In this document: one piece after another, positions 1 to 6,858 of the stretch
Numbering within the stretch: the stretch's first letter is position 1
How the letters are laid out: each line of letters starts with the position of its first letter
DNA from: Dietzia sp. ANT_WB102
Lineage (GTDB): Bacteria > Actinomycetota > Actinomycetes > Mycobacteriales > Mycobacteriaceae
Direction of reading: 5' to 3'
Length of the DNA: 64,000 nucleotides
Assembly: GCF_008369165.1 (NCBI RefSeq)
Contig: NZ_VOBA01000001.1
Span: 310,001 to 374,000, forward strand
Position numbers and translations under genes: made by a program
Notes under the pieces: generated by a model
Database searches by the model: none
What the model saw: only the letters and a program-made list of their open reading frames with translations
Told to the model about the DNA's origin: nothing

Positions 1-2
1 TG

Positions 3-311
3 GCCATGGGCGTGGTGACCTCCATCGATCCCGAGATTCTGCTGCTCGACGAGGGCATCGGTGCTGTGGACGCGGAGTTCATGAAAAAGGCGCGCGTCAA
101 GCTCGCCGAACTGGTCTCCCGTTCGGGAATCCTCGTGTTCGCCTCGCACTCCAACGAGTTCCTCGCCCAACTGTGCGACTCGGCGATGTGGATCGACCAC
201 GGCCGCATCCGCCAGCGCGGGAGCATCGAGGAGATCGTCACCGCCTACGAGGGCCCCGAAGCCGGAAGGTCCATCGGCGAGTACATCGGCAGGATGCGGC
301 ATGAGGCCTGA
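3..311 (+). CDS. wzt: Wzt-like ABC transporter ATPase for galactan export (3' part only)
   Basis: The gene enters from the left edge and only its last ~102 codons are present. Visible are the Walker B segment ILLLDEGIGAVD, the H-loop ASHS about 35 residues later, and a short C-terminus. Walker A and the signature motif lie outside the window. The following gene is glfT1, the same order as Rv3781-Rv3782 in M. tuberculosis, where Rv3781/Rv3783 form the ABC exporter of lipid-linked galactan. By inference this subunit powers transport of the galactan precursor across the plasma membrane. Its stop overlaps the glfT1 ATG by 11 nt, so the two are probably co-translated. The alternative is an ATPase for another polysaccharide; the neighbour makes that less likely. 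Confidence 0.82.
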   Translation, partial: AMGVVTSIDPEILLLDEGIGAVDAEFMKKARVKLAELVSRSGILVFASHSNEFLAQLCDSAMWIDHGRIRQRGSIEEIVTAYEGPEAGRSIGEYIGRMRHEA

Positions 312-1482
312 GTCCGGCGCGTCGGCCTCGGGCGAGGCGTCCAGCGCCGAGCCAGGGGACGGCGAGCCGGGGGACGCCACGCCGGGCAGCGCCGGGGTGC
401 GCGCCGAGCCGGGGAGCGCCGGGGTGCGCGCCGAGCCGGGGAGCGCCGGGGTGCGCGCGCAGAATGGTCCAGACCCGCAGCACACCCCCGTCTGGGGCGG
501 GCGGTCCGGGCGCACAACTGAGCAGGAATCGGCCGACAGCCGCCGAGTCGTGGCCGTCGTCGTGACCCACCGGCGGCTGGAGCAGCTGCGCGCGTCGCTC
601 GCGGTGGTCTGCGGCCAGACCCGGCCGATCGATCACCTCGTGGTGGTGGATAACGCCGACCAGCTGGCCGTGCGCGACCTAGTCGAGTCGCAGCCGGTGG
701 AGGCGACGTACATCGGGTCCAAGCACAACCTGGGGGGCGCCGGCGGGTTCGCGCTGGGGATGCTGCATGCCCTGGCAACCGGGGCCGACCTGGTGTGGTG
801 CGCCGACGACGACGGCCGCCCCGAGGGGCCCGAGGTGCTGGCCACCCTGCTGGGCTGCATGGACCGCCACGGGCTCTCCGAGGTCTCACCGGTCGTGTGC
901 GACCTCGACGATCCTGACCGCCTGGCCTTCCCGCTGCGGCGAGGCCTGGTATGGCGGCGCTACCGCTCGGAACTGTTCAGCGACGGACCCGGCGACGGCG
1001 CGAGCGAGCCCGGAGAGACGGGCACCACCGCAGCGCAGACCGAGGACCTGCTCCCCGGAATCGCGTCGCTGTTCAACGGTGCGCTGTTCACCGCCGAGTG
1101 CCTGGACCGCGTCGGCGTTCCCGACCTGCGCCTGTTCATCCGCGGTGACGAGGTAGAGGTGCACCGCCGTCTCGTCCGTTCCGGCCTGCCCTTCGGCACC
1201 TGCCTGACCACCGCGTACCTGCATCCGCAGGGCTCGGACGAGTTCAAGCCGATCCTCGGCGGGCGTATGCACACCCAGTTCCCCGACGACCCGGTCAAGC
1301 GCCACTTCACCTACCGCAACCGCGGTTACGTGCTCTCCCAGCCGGGACTGCGGCGGCTCATCCCCCAGGAGATCGTCCGCTTCGGCTGGTATTTCCTTGT
1401 CTCGCGACGCGATCCGGCTGGTTTCCGGGAGTGGCTGCGACTGCAGCGCCTGGGCGCGCGCGAGCGCTTCGACAAGCCCTGA
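301..1482 (+). CDS. glfT1: Galactofuranosyltransferase GlfT1
   Basis: A 393-residue GT2-type glycosyltransferase. The GT-A fold begins near residue 82 (VVAVVVTHRRLEQL), followed by VVVDNAD, the NLGGAGGF loop and the metal-binding DDD at residues 169-171 in CADDDG; RGDEVEVHRR lies further on. GlfT1 adds the first galactofuranose residues to the rhamnosyl-GlcNAc-PP-decaprenyl linker on the cytoplasmic face. Mycobacterial GlfT1 is about 300 aa. The excess here is an ~80-residue N-terminal low-complexity tail rich in Ala, Gly, Glu and Pro that contains 9-residue repeats. The ATG at 301 has AGGA upstream and overlaps the wzt stop, but a later start that drops the tail cannot be excluded. Confidence 0.88.
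   Translation: MRPESGASASGEASSAEPGDGEPGDATPGSAGVRAEPGSAGVRAEPGSAGVRAQNGPDPQHTPVWGGRSGRTTEQESADSRRVVAVVVTHRRLEQLRASLAVVCGQTRPIDHLVVVDNADQLAVRDLVESQPVEATYIGSKHNLGGAGGFALGMLHALATGADLVWCADDDGRPEGPEVLATLLGCMDRHGLSEVSPVVCDLDDPDRLAFPLRRGLVWRRYRSELFSDGPGDGASEPGETGTTAAQTEDLLPGIASLFNGALFTAECLDRVGVPDLRLFIRGDEVEVHRRLVRSGLPFGTCLTTAYLHPQGSDEFKPILGGRMHTQFPDDPVKRHFTYRNRGYVLSQPGLRRLIPQEIVRFGWYFLVSRRDPAGFREWLRLQRLGARERFDKP
388..458 (+). repeat. 27-bp tandem repeat inside the glfT1 N-terminal tail
   Basis: A 27-bp unit occurs at 388-414 and 415-441, with a partial third copy from 442 to about 458. It is in frame and encodes the 9-residue unit SAGVRAEPG. Copy number could vary without shifting the frame. Confidence 0.9.
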
Positions 1483-1562
1483 CATCGCACACGGTGCGGA
1501 TCGAGGGTCGGCGGGCCAGGGGCCGGATGCGCACTGGCCACCGCGGGGCGCATGATGGGCTC

Positions 1563-2162
1563 ATGACCGACTGGATCGCCCTGCAGTCCCGCGCCGCCGA
1601 CCTCTACGACGAGGTCCTGCCCGCCGTCACCGACTGGGACGCCGCCACCCCGTGCAGCGACTGGACCACTCGCGAGGTCCTCGCCCACGTGGTCGACGAG
1701 CAACTGTGGGTGCCGGGGCTGCTGGCCGGTGGCACTGTCGACGAGGTGGCCGAGGACCTGGAGGACCGTCTGCGTCGACTGCGCGACGCAGACGGGCCCG
1801 ATCTGGTGGGTGACTGGCAGTCGGTCCGCGCACCGGTGTCCGCGGCCTGGCGTGGCACCCCCGACGACGACGAGGTGCACCTGTCGTACGGGCGGGCGCC
1901 CGTGAAGCACTACCTGGCGCAACAGGTGTTCGACCTCGCCGTCCACGCCTGGGATCTGGCCGCCTCACAGGGCATGGACCTGCGGTGGGGCGACCAACTC
2001 GAGCGGGCCGTCCTGGACTTCGTCCGCGCTGATCTCGCCGACAACCCGGCCCCACAGCTGTTCGACCCGCCCGTCCCCGGCTTCGACGGCCCCGACGTCT
2101 CCGCCCGCGACACCGCGCTCGCGCTGACCGGCCGCGACCCGTCCGACTGGCCGCGCCTCTAA
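1563..2162 (+). CDS. TIGR03086-type DinB / mycothiol-dependent metalloprotein
   Basis: A 199-residue soluble protein. The N-terminus has the layout of the maleylpyruvate-isomerase N-terminal (MDMPI_N/DinB-like) family: CSDWTTREVLAHVV, then a second His segment DLAVHAWDLA near residue 130. In this family the His residues bind a divalent metal, and many members act with mycothiol, the thiol of actinobacteria. The substrate cannot be read from sequence. The frame is open further upstream, but ATG 1563 starts the recognisable domain directly. It lies 80 nt after glfT1 on the same strand and is probably not functionally linked to it. Confidence 0.75.
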   Translation: MTDWIALQSRAADLYDEVLPAVTDWDAATPCSDWTTREVLAHVVDEQLWVPGLLAGGTVDEVAEDLEDRLRRLRDADGPDLVGDWQSVRAPVSAAWRGTPDDDEVHLSYGRAPVKHYLAQQVFDLAVHAWDLAASQGMDLRWGDQLERAVLDFVRADLADNPAPQLFDPPVPGFDGPDVSARDTALALTGRDPSDWPRL

Positions 2163-2219
2163 CCGCCGGTCGCCGTCACGCCCGCGCGAGCGGCAGCGCG
2201 TACGGCAGCCTGACGCGGG

Positions 2220-2225
2220 TAGGCT
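2220..2225 (+). promoter_or_regulatory. Candidate -10 element for terC
   Basis: TAGGCT lies 38 nt before the TTG start. Unlike the leaderless cases in this window it would give a leader of about 30 nt, and that leader contains the AAAGGA ribosome-binding site at 2251-2256. Confidence 0.35.
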
Positions 2226-2263
2226 TATCCGGTCACCCGGCCCCTCCCTGAAAGGAATCCCCG

Positions 2264-3463
2264 TTGGGAGCCTCGCCTCTCGCCTGGACGCTGTCGGTCG
2301 GGCTGATCCTCGCGCTACTGCTGTTCGACTACTTCTTTCATGTGCGCAAGGAGCACATCCCCACGCTGAAGGAGTCGGCCATCTGGTCCGGCCTGTACGT
2401 GGGAATCGCCGTCGTCTTCGGCTTCGCCGTCTGGCTCTTCGGCGGCACCGAGATGGGCGTGGAGTACTTCGCCGGGTACATCACCGAGAAGGCGCTCTCG
2501 GTGGACAACCTGTTCGTGTTCCTGCTGCTACTCACCAGCTTCAAGGTGCCGCGGGCGGCACAACAGAAGGTGCTGCTGTTCGGCATCGTCTTCTCCATCA
2601 TCGCGCGGACCGCGTTCATCTTCGTGGGCGCCGCTTTGCTCAATACGTTCTCTGCGCTGTTCTACGTCTTCGGCTTGTTCCTCCTCGTCACAGCCGGCCG
2701 GTTGCTGGCCGAGGACGACGAGGACGACGACGCCGACAACGTGGTCGTGCGTCTGGCCAAAAAATTGATCCCGGCCACCGACCACTACGACCACGACAAG
2801 CTGTTCACCGTTGAGAACGGTAAGCGCGTGATGACACCGATGATGATCGTCATGGTCGCGATCGGCGGCACCGACATCATGTTCGCGTTGGACTCGATCC
2901 CCGCGATCTTCGGCCTCACCCAGAACGTCTTCATCGTCTTCACCGCCACCACGTTCTCGCTGCTCGGCCTGCGTCAGCTGTACTTCCTGCTCGACGGACT
3001 GCTCGACCGTCTCGTCTACCTCAAGTACGGCCTGGCCGCGATCCTCGGGTTCATCGGCGTCAAGCTCATCCTCCACGCCCTGCACGAGAACAACCTGCCG
3101 TTCATCAATGGGGGCGAGCACGTCGACGTCTTCGAGATTCCCACCTTCCTCTCGCTCGCGATCATCGTGGGCGTCCTCGTCGCGACGGTCCTGGCCTCGC
3201 TGCTGAGCCCGGCCGGCAAGGCGCTCACCGTCCTCGGAAACCTCAAGCGGCACTCGAATGAGTACCTCAACAAGAACTTCACCGATGATCCCGTCGAGCG
3301 GGCCAAACTGTGGGCGAAGATCGTCGAGAACGAGGACAAGCTCAACCACATTGAGCGCAAGTACTTCGGCTCCGAGGGTGACGTCTGGGAGCTGGAGCAA
3401 CTCCTACGCCGGGTATGGGACGAGCAGGGCCGCTACGAGCAGGCCACCGACTACACCCGCTGA
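2264..3463 (+). CDS. TerC/Alx-family integral membrane protein
   Basis: A 399-residue polytopic protein. The TerC family signatures are clear: ALSVDNLFVFLLLL (about residues 75-88) and, in the second half, GGTDIMFALDSIPAIFGLT, each with the conserved membrane-embedded Asp. A charged acidic loop (EDDEDDDADN) separates the two halves, and a ~70-residue cytoplasmic tail follows the last helix. TerC/Alx proteins are associated with metal-ion export, notably Mn2+, during protein secretion or tellurite stress; no ter operon lies nearby. The TTG start is chosen because AAAGGA sits 7 nt upstream and no better start precedes the first helix. It converges with the next gene. Confidence 0.88.
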   Translation: MGASPLAWTLSVGLILALLLFDYFFHVRKEHIPTLKESAIWSGLYVGIAVVFGFAVWLFGGTEMGVEYFAGYITEKALSVDNLFVFLLLLTSFKVPRAAQQKVLLFGIVFSIIARTAFIFVGAALLNTFSALFYVFGLFLLVTAGRLLAEDDEDDDADNVVVRLAKKLIPATDHYDHDKLFTVENGKRVMTPMMIVMVAIGGTDIMFALDSIPAIFGLTQNVFIVFTATTFSLLGLRQLYFLLDGLLDRLVYLKYGLAAILGFIGVKLILHALHENNLPFINGGEHVDVFEIPTFLSLAIIVGVLVATVLASLLSPAGKALTVLGNLKRHSNEYLNKNFTDDPVERAKLWAKIVENEDKLNHIERKYFGSEGDVWELEQLLRRVWDEQGRYEQATDYTR

Positions 3464-3511
3464 GCCAGATCGGAACCGCACCCTCCACTCCGCGTGGTCG
3501 GCCCCGGCGTC

Positions 3512-4690
3512 TCACCATCCCCCGCCAGACCACATCCCGTGGGGATCCGCCGCGCCGTCATCGCGCACCGGGAACCGGACCTCCGTCGACGGCCAGCGCG
3601 ACTGCAGCACGGCCGCAGCGCGATGGCAGGTCGCACCGGAAACCCCGGTCTCCATGGGCGCGTAGGGAACGGGAGCACTGGAAGACACAGCCATGTCAGG
3701 GGCGATACGGGCCCCGGGCGTGGCCGTGGCTGTGCGCGCGGCCGGGCCTCTGACATCGATCACAGTCCACCCGGCCCGCTGAAGGCGCACCCGATAGCGC
3801 TCTGCGGACCGTCCGCGCGCGAGCGGGCCCCCTCCGGGCGTGAACACCACGCACCGGGCCATCGGATCGGCGAGCGGCAGTTCGACGGTGTAATGGCCCA
3901 TCCGGACGGTGTGCCCGTGCCCGAAGGTTCCGCACCCGGCTGCGGCGAGCTCGAGGCGGGCGCGGGTCGATGCTGCGGATCCCGAGCGGGGTTCCGCGGC
4001 CCGGATCACCGCGCGGAACGTCGTCGCCCCGCGCCCGACCGGATGATCGGCCGCTCCCCTCAGCTGGCCCGGCAGTTCGGGCACCATCGCACACAGCCGC
4101 TCCACCGAAAGCACCGCGTCCTCGAAACTCACATCTCCGGCCAGGTCCCGGCAGGTGCGCAGCGGAGTCGTGACCCTCAACCCGGCGATCTCCGTGACGG
4201 CCGAGGAGGGCATCGAGCCGTAGCGGTACACCCGTCCCGGGCACGACCTCCGCGTCGACGGCAGCCAGATTTCGGGTTGCGCGTCCGCCGGTGCCGTGTC
4301 GTCACCCCACAGCAGGGCAGCGCTGCGCCCGCGCAGAACTCCCTCTGGCCAGGTTCTCGCCAGCGCCTCGCTGCGCAGCCGGAGATCGTCGGGCTGGTCC
4401 TCGCGGCGATACATGCCGTGCCAGATCCTGCGGTACCGCAGGCGACCGGCGGGATTCGGCACCGCGGCCGCGAGCTCGGCAGCGGTCAACGGGCCGGGCG
4501 GCAGTCCGGCGAGGTCGGCGAGTTCTGCGACGTCGGCGGGCTCTGCGCCGGCTTCGGGCTCTGCGCCGGCTTCGGGCTCTGCCGTGGTGGTGCGCTCGGC
4601 GCCCTTGGCGGGTTCAGCCCTCATGGCGTGCTCTACGCCGGTGGCGGGTCGGGTGGTCGTGTGTGCGCGGCTCGGGGCTGGTGAGTTCAT
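3512..4690 (-). CDS. AbiEi/DUF559-like two-domain protein
   Basis: About 392 residues. After a disordered Ala/Glu/Pro-rich N-terminus with AEPEAG repeats comes a segment like the AbiEi antitoxin winged helix: LTAAELAAAVP, then RRIWHGMYRRED. The C-terminal half has the pattern of the DUF559/Vsr-like nuclease fold common in actinobacterial AbiEi-type proteins, including RVRLQRAGWTVIDVRG. The D/E of a nuclease centre is not obvious, so activity is doubtful. No AbiEii-type nucleotidyltransferase toxin is adjacent, so this is an orphan and not a recognisable toxin-antitoxin pair. ATG 4690 is preferred over the upstream in-frame start at 4795; CAGAGT, one base from a -10 element, lies 7 nt before it. 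The function is unknown. Confidence 0.6.
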   Translation of the reverse strand: MNSPAPSRAHTTTRPATGVEHAMRAEPAKGAERTTTAEPEAGAEPEAGAEPADVAELADLAGLPPGPLTAAELAAAVPNPAGRLRYRRIWHGMYRREDQPDDLRLRSEALARTWPEGVLRGRSAALLWGDDTAPADAQPEIWLPSTRRSCPGRVYRYGSMPSSAVTEIAGLRVTTPLRTCRDLAGDVSFEDAVLSVERLCAMVPELPGQLRGAADHPVGRGATTFRAVIRAAEPRSGSAASTRARLELAAAGCGTFGHGHTVRMGHYTVELPLADPMARCVVFTPGGGPLARGRSAERYRVRLQRAGWTVIDVRGPAARTATATPGARIAPDMAVSSSAPVPYAPMETGVSGATCHRAAAVLQSRWPSTEVRFPVRDDGAADPHGMWSGGGW

Positions 4691-4834
4691 GCCGACCACT
4701 CTGCGCCACGCCGCCGCCCGGAACTCCCCCTCGAGCGCCCCAGGTGACCCGTTTTGTGGAATACGCCGCGCTGTGGAGAACTCTGCGGGCCGCATATCCG
4801 CCTCCGCTGGAAGCCCACGGAAGAAACCGCCCTT

Positions 4835-4900
4835 GTGGAGTCACTGCGTGCAGCGTTCTTGCAGGACAGTTCGCACGCCACGCTGACGGAGTGACTCCAC
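4835..4900 (-). terminator. Large inverted repeat downstream of the GlfT2-like module
   Basis: A perfect 11-bp inverted repeat, GTGGAGTCACT (4835-4845) and AGTGACTCCAC (4890-4900). Inner arms GCGTGC (4846-4851) and GCACGC (4873-4878) extend it. It begins 47 nt after the stop of the leftward GlfT2-like gene, where a terminator would be expected. There is no U-tract, which is common in high-GC actinobacteria. An operator for the AbiEi-like gene at 4690 is an alternative. Confidence 0.55.
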
Positions 4901-4947
4901 TGGGGCCGTGCATGGCCGGGTTGCGGGCCGGGCGCGCGAGGCGGGGG

Positions 4948-6822
4948 CTACACCCCGTAGAGGCGCGCCCAGTTCTCCCGCGTGGTCAGTTCGGCCTGCG
5001 CGGCACGCCACCGCTTCTGGGCGGCCGGGGCCTCCCGGACGAACCGGACGAGCAGCGAGGCGAGGCGCTTCTGCAAGTCGGCGGCGCGCGCGGGATCCAC
5101 CTTTCGGTGGTGCACCCCGGACTGCGAGGCATCGGTGACGTACACCTCGTCGAACAGAGAAACGTGCCACCAGGCGGCATCCTCGTACGGGATCGCCACC
5201 ACGCCGCGGCGCTGTCGACCCAGCTTCTGCATGAGCAGCCGCTTGGCCAACACCTGATCCTCGCGGTCGTCCCGCGGGATCCCGACCTTGCGCTGCACAC
5301 CGATCCCGGCGGGAAGGGTCTCTACCCCCAGCTTGGCAGTCTCCGGGTACTCCGCGCGCTCGGCGCGGATCGCGGCCAACGCGGCCTGCCCGCCGTCGCC
5401 GACGCCGTGGGATCCGCCGGGTCCGTCGAGGAACGCCTCGATCCCGCGTAAGCGAGTGGCGGCCAGCCCGTACTGCATCGCCACCACCGCGCGCAGGACA
5501 TTTCGGCCGAGTGTCTTGGCCATATTTTTCGGGTCGATCCCCTGCCTGACGGCGGCGGTCGTCAGCGAATTCCGCAGGGAAAAGAACTGACCGAAATCGT
5601 CGCCGTCCTTCCAATAGAAGTCGGCGTGCCACACGGCCGCGCCCTGCAGAGTGCAGGTGGGCATCCCCGCCTGCCGGCACCGCAGGCCGTATTCGATGTC
5701 ATCCCACTGGAAAAAGTACGGCATGGGGAGACCGACGCGCTCCACGGCCTCGCCGGGGATGAGGCAAGACCACCACGCGTTGTACTCGGCGTCGATCCGC
5801 CGTTCCTGCCGGTTGGCCACCACCGACTCGTCGCGCAGCGCGAACTCGTCGGCGTCCAACCCACCCTTCAACTCGTCGAGCTGCGTGCGCTCGGCCGAAA
5901 CCAGCAGGTAGTCAGGATTGAACAGATAGAGCATCTGGGCGCCGACCAGCATCGGTTCACGGGTGACGGCCGCAAACGCGAACAGCCGCAGCACAGTCTC
6001 CGGCTCCACACGGACGTCGTCGTCCATGAGCAGCACGTCCACCGGCCCCGGGGCGTCCGGCGCCGTGGCCTCGAACAGCCCGCGACTGAAGCCGCCGGCA
6101 CCACCGAGGTTGGGCTGACGCAGGTAATGCAGCCGGTCGCCGAACTCCTCCACCGCGTGCCGGAACTGTCCGCGGGTCTCCACCAGGTCGGTGCCCTGGT
6201 CCGTGACATAGAGATCGTCGATGAGGTCCGCGACGAGGGGATCCGACGCCAGCGAGTCGACCGTTGCCGCACAGTCATCCGCCCGGTTGAACGTGCAGAT
6301 GGCCACGGCGGCGCGACGGGCGGGCCTCGTCGTCGTCGTACTCCACTCCACATCCGAGACCGTCGCCGGCGCGTCGACCGCGTGGAATTCCAGCCACATC
6401 GCGCCGCCGTCGGTGAACGTGTCCACCGGCACGTGCAGCACAGCCATGCCGTCACCGTGGTGGTGGACCACGTCGACCGTCCGCACGTGGGAACCGATGT
6501 CGGAAGCGCGGACCAGAACGTCCACCTGCCCGGCGGCCTCCACCGACACCCGGACGGTCACCTCGCTGACGGAGGTCCACCGCTGCCAGTAGGACGCTTC
6601 GAACCGGCCAAAGTAGGTGTTGATGTCCACGACGGCACCGACCTGGAGGTGCAGCTCACGGCGGGTGCGGCGGGCCACGCCGCGCAGGACCCGCGAGTAC
6701 AGGTCGTCGTTGACCCACCGGAGCGGACCGGAGAACAGCGAGCGCTGGAGCAGCAGGTCCCGCTCGGTGTCCCCGTCCGGGTCGGCCGCTGGGCGCGTGT
6801 CGGCGATGCTCTCGGAAGCCAT
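4948..6822 (-). CDS. GlfT2-like galactofuranosyltransferase paralogue
   Basis: A 624-residue protein with full GlfT2 architecture: an N-terminal beta-rich domain (INTYFGRFEASYWQRW), a GT-A core (VAICTFNRADD, NLGGAGGFSRG), the DDD metal site at 267-269 (LLMDDDVRVEPE), a WDDIEYGLR segment and the catalytic-region WHADFYWKDGDD. Length and motifs match bifunctional GlfT2 (637 aa in M. tuberculosis). The syntenic GlfT2 lies at 41319-43319, so this is a second, diverged copy. It probably transfers Galf, but acceptor and linkage are unknown. It sits 36 nt after the DUF6541-like gene and two genes from gtrA. ATG 6822 is chosen over GTG 6828 because TAGCCT ends 7 nt before it. Confidence 0.85.
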   Translation of the reverse strand: MASESIADTRPAADPDGDTERDLLLQRSLFSGPLRWVNDDLYSRVLRGVARRTRRELHLQVGAVVDINTYFGRFEASYWQRWTSVSEVTVRVSVEAAGQVDVLVRASDIGSHVRTVDVVHHHGDGMAVLHVPVDTFTDGGAMWLEFHAVDAPATVSDVEWSTTTTRPARRAAVAICTFNRADDCAATVDSLASDPLVADLIDDLYVTDQGTDLVETRGQFRHAVEEFGDRLHYLRQPNLGGAGGFSRGLFEATAPDAPGPVDVLLMDDDVRVEPETVLRLFAFAAVTREPMLVGAQMLYLFNPDYLLVSAERTQLDELKGGLDADEFALRDESVVANRQERRIDAEYNAWWSCLIPGEAVERVGLPMPYFFQWDDIEYGLRCRQAGMPTCTLQGAAVWHADFYWKDGDDFGQFFSLRNSLTTAAVRQGIDPKNMAKTLGRNVLRAVVAMQYGLAATRLRGIEAFLDGPGGSHGVGDGGQAALAAIRAERAEYPETAKLGVETLPAGIGVQRKVGIPRDDREDQVLAKRLLMQKLGRQRRGVVAIPYEDAAWWHVSLFDEVYVTDASQSGVHHRKVDPARAADLQKRLASLLVRFVREAPAAQKRWRAAQAELTTRENWARLYGV

Positions 6823-6829
6823 GGACACC

Positions 6830-6835
6830 AGGCTA
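6830..6835 (-). promoter_or_regulatory. -10 hexamer TAGCCT, leaderless start of the GlfT2-like gene
   Basis: It ends 7 nt before ATG 6822 with no ribosome-binding site between. It would give the third gene of the module its own promoter in addition to read-through. Confidence 0.5.
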
Positions 6836-6858
6836 GTGGCGCGGCGGGGCCACCGGCG

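Noticed and set aside
3512-4690. Complete AbiE-type toxin-antitoxin or abortive-infection system
   Set aside because: No nucleotidyltransferase toxin (AbiEii) lies on either side; only the antitoxin-like protein is seen.
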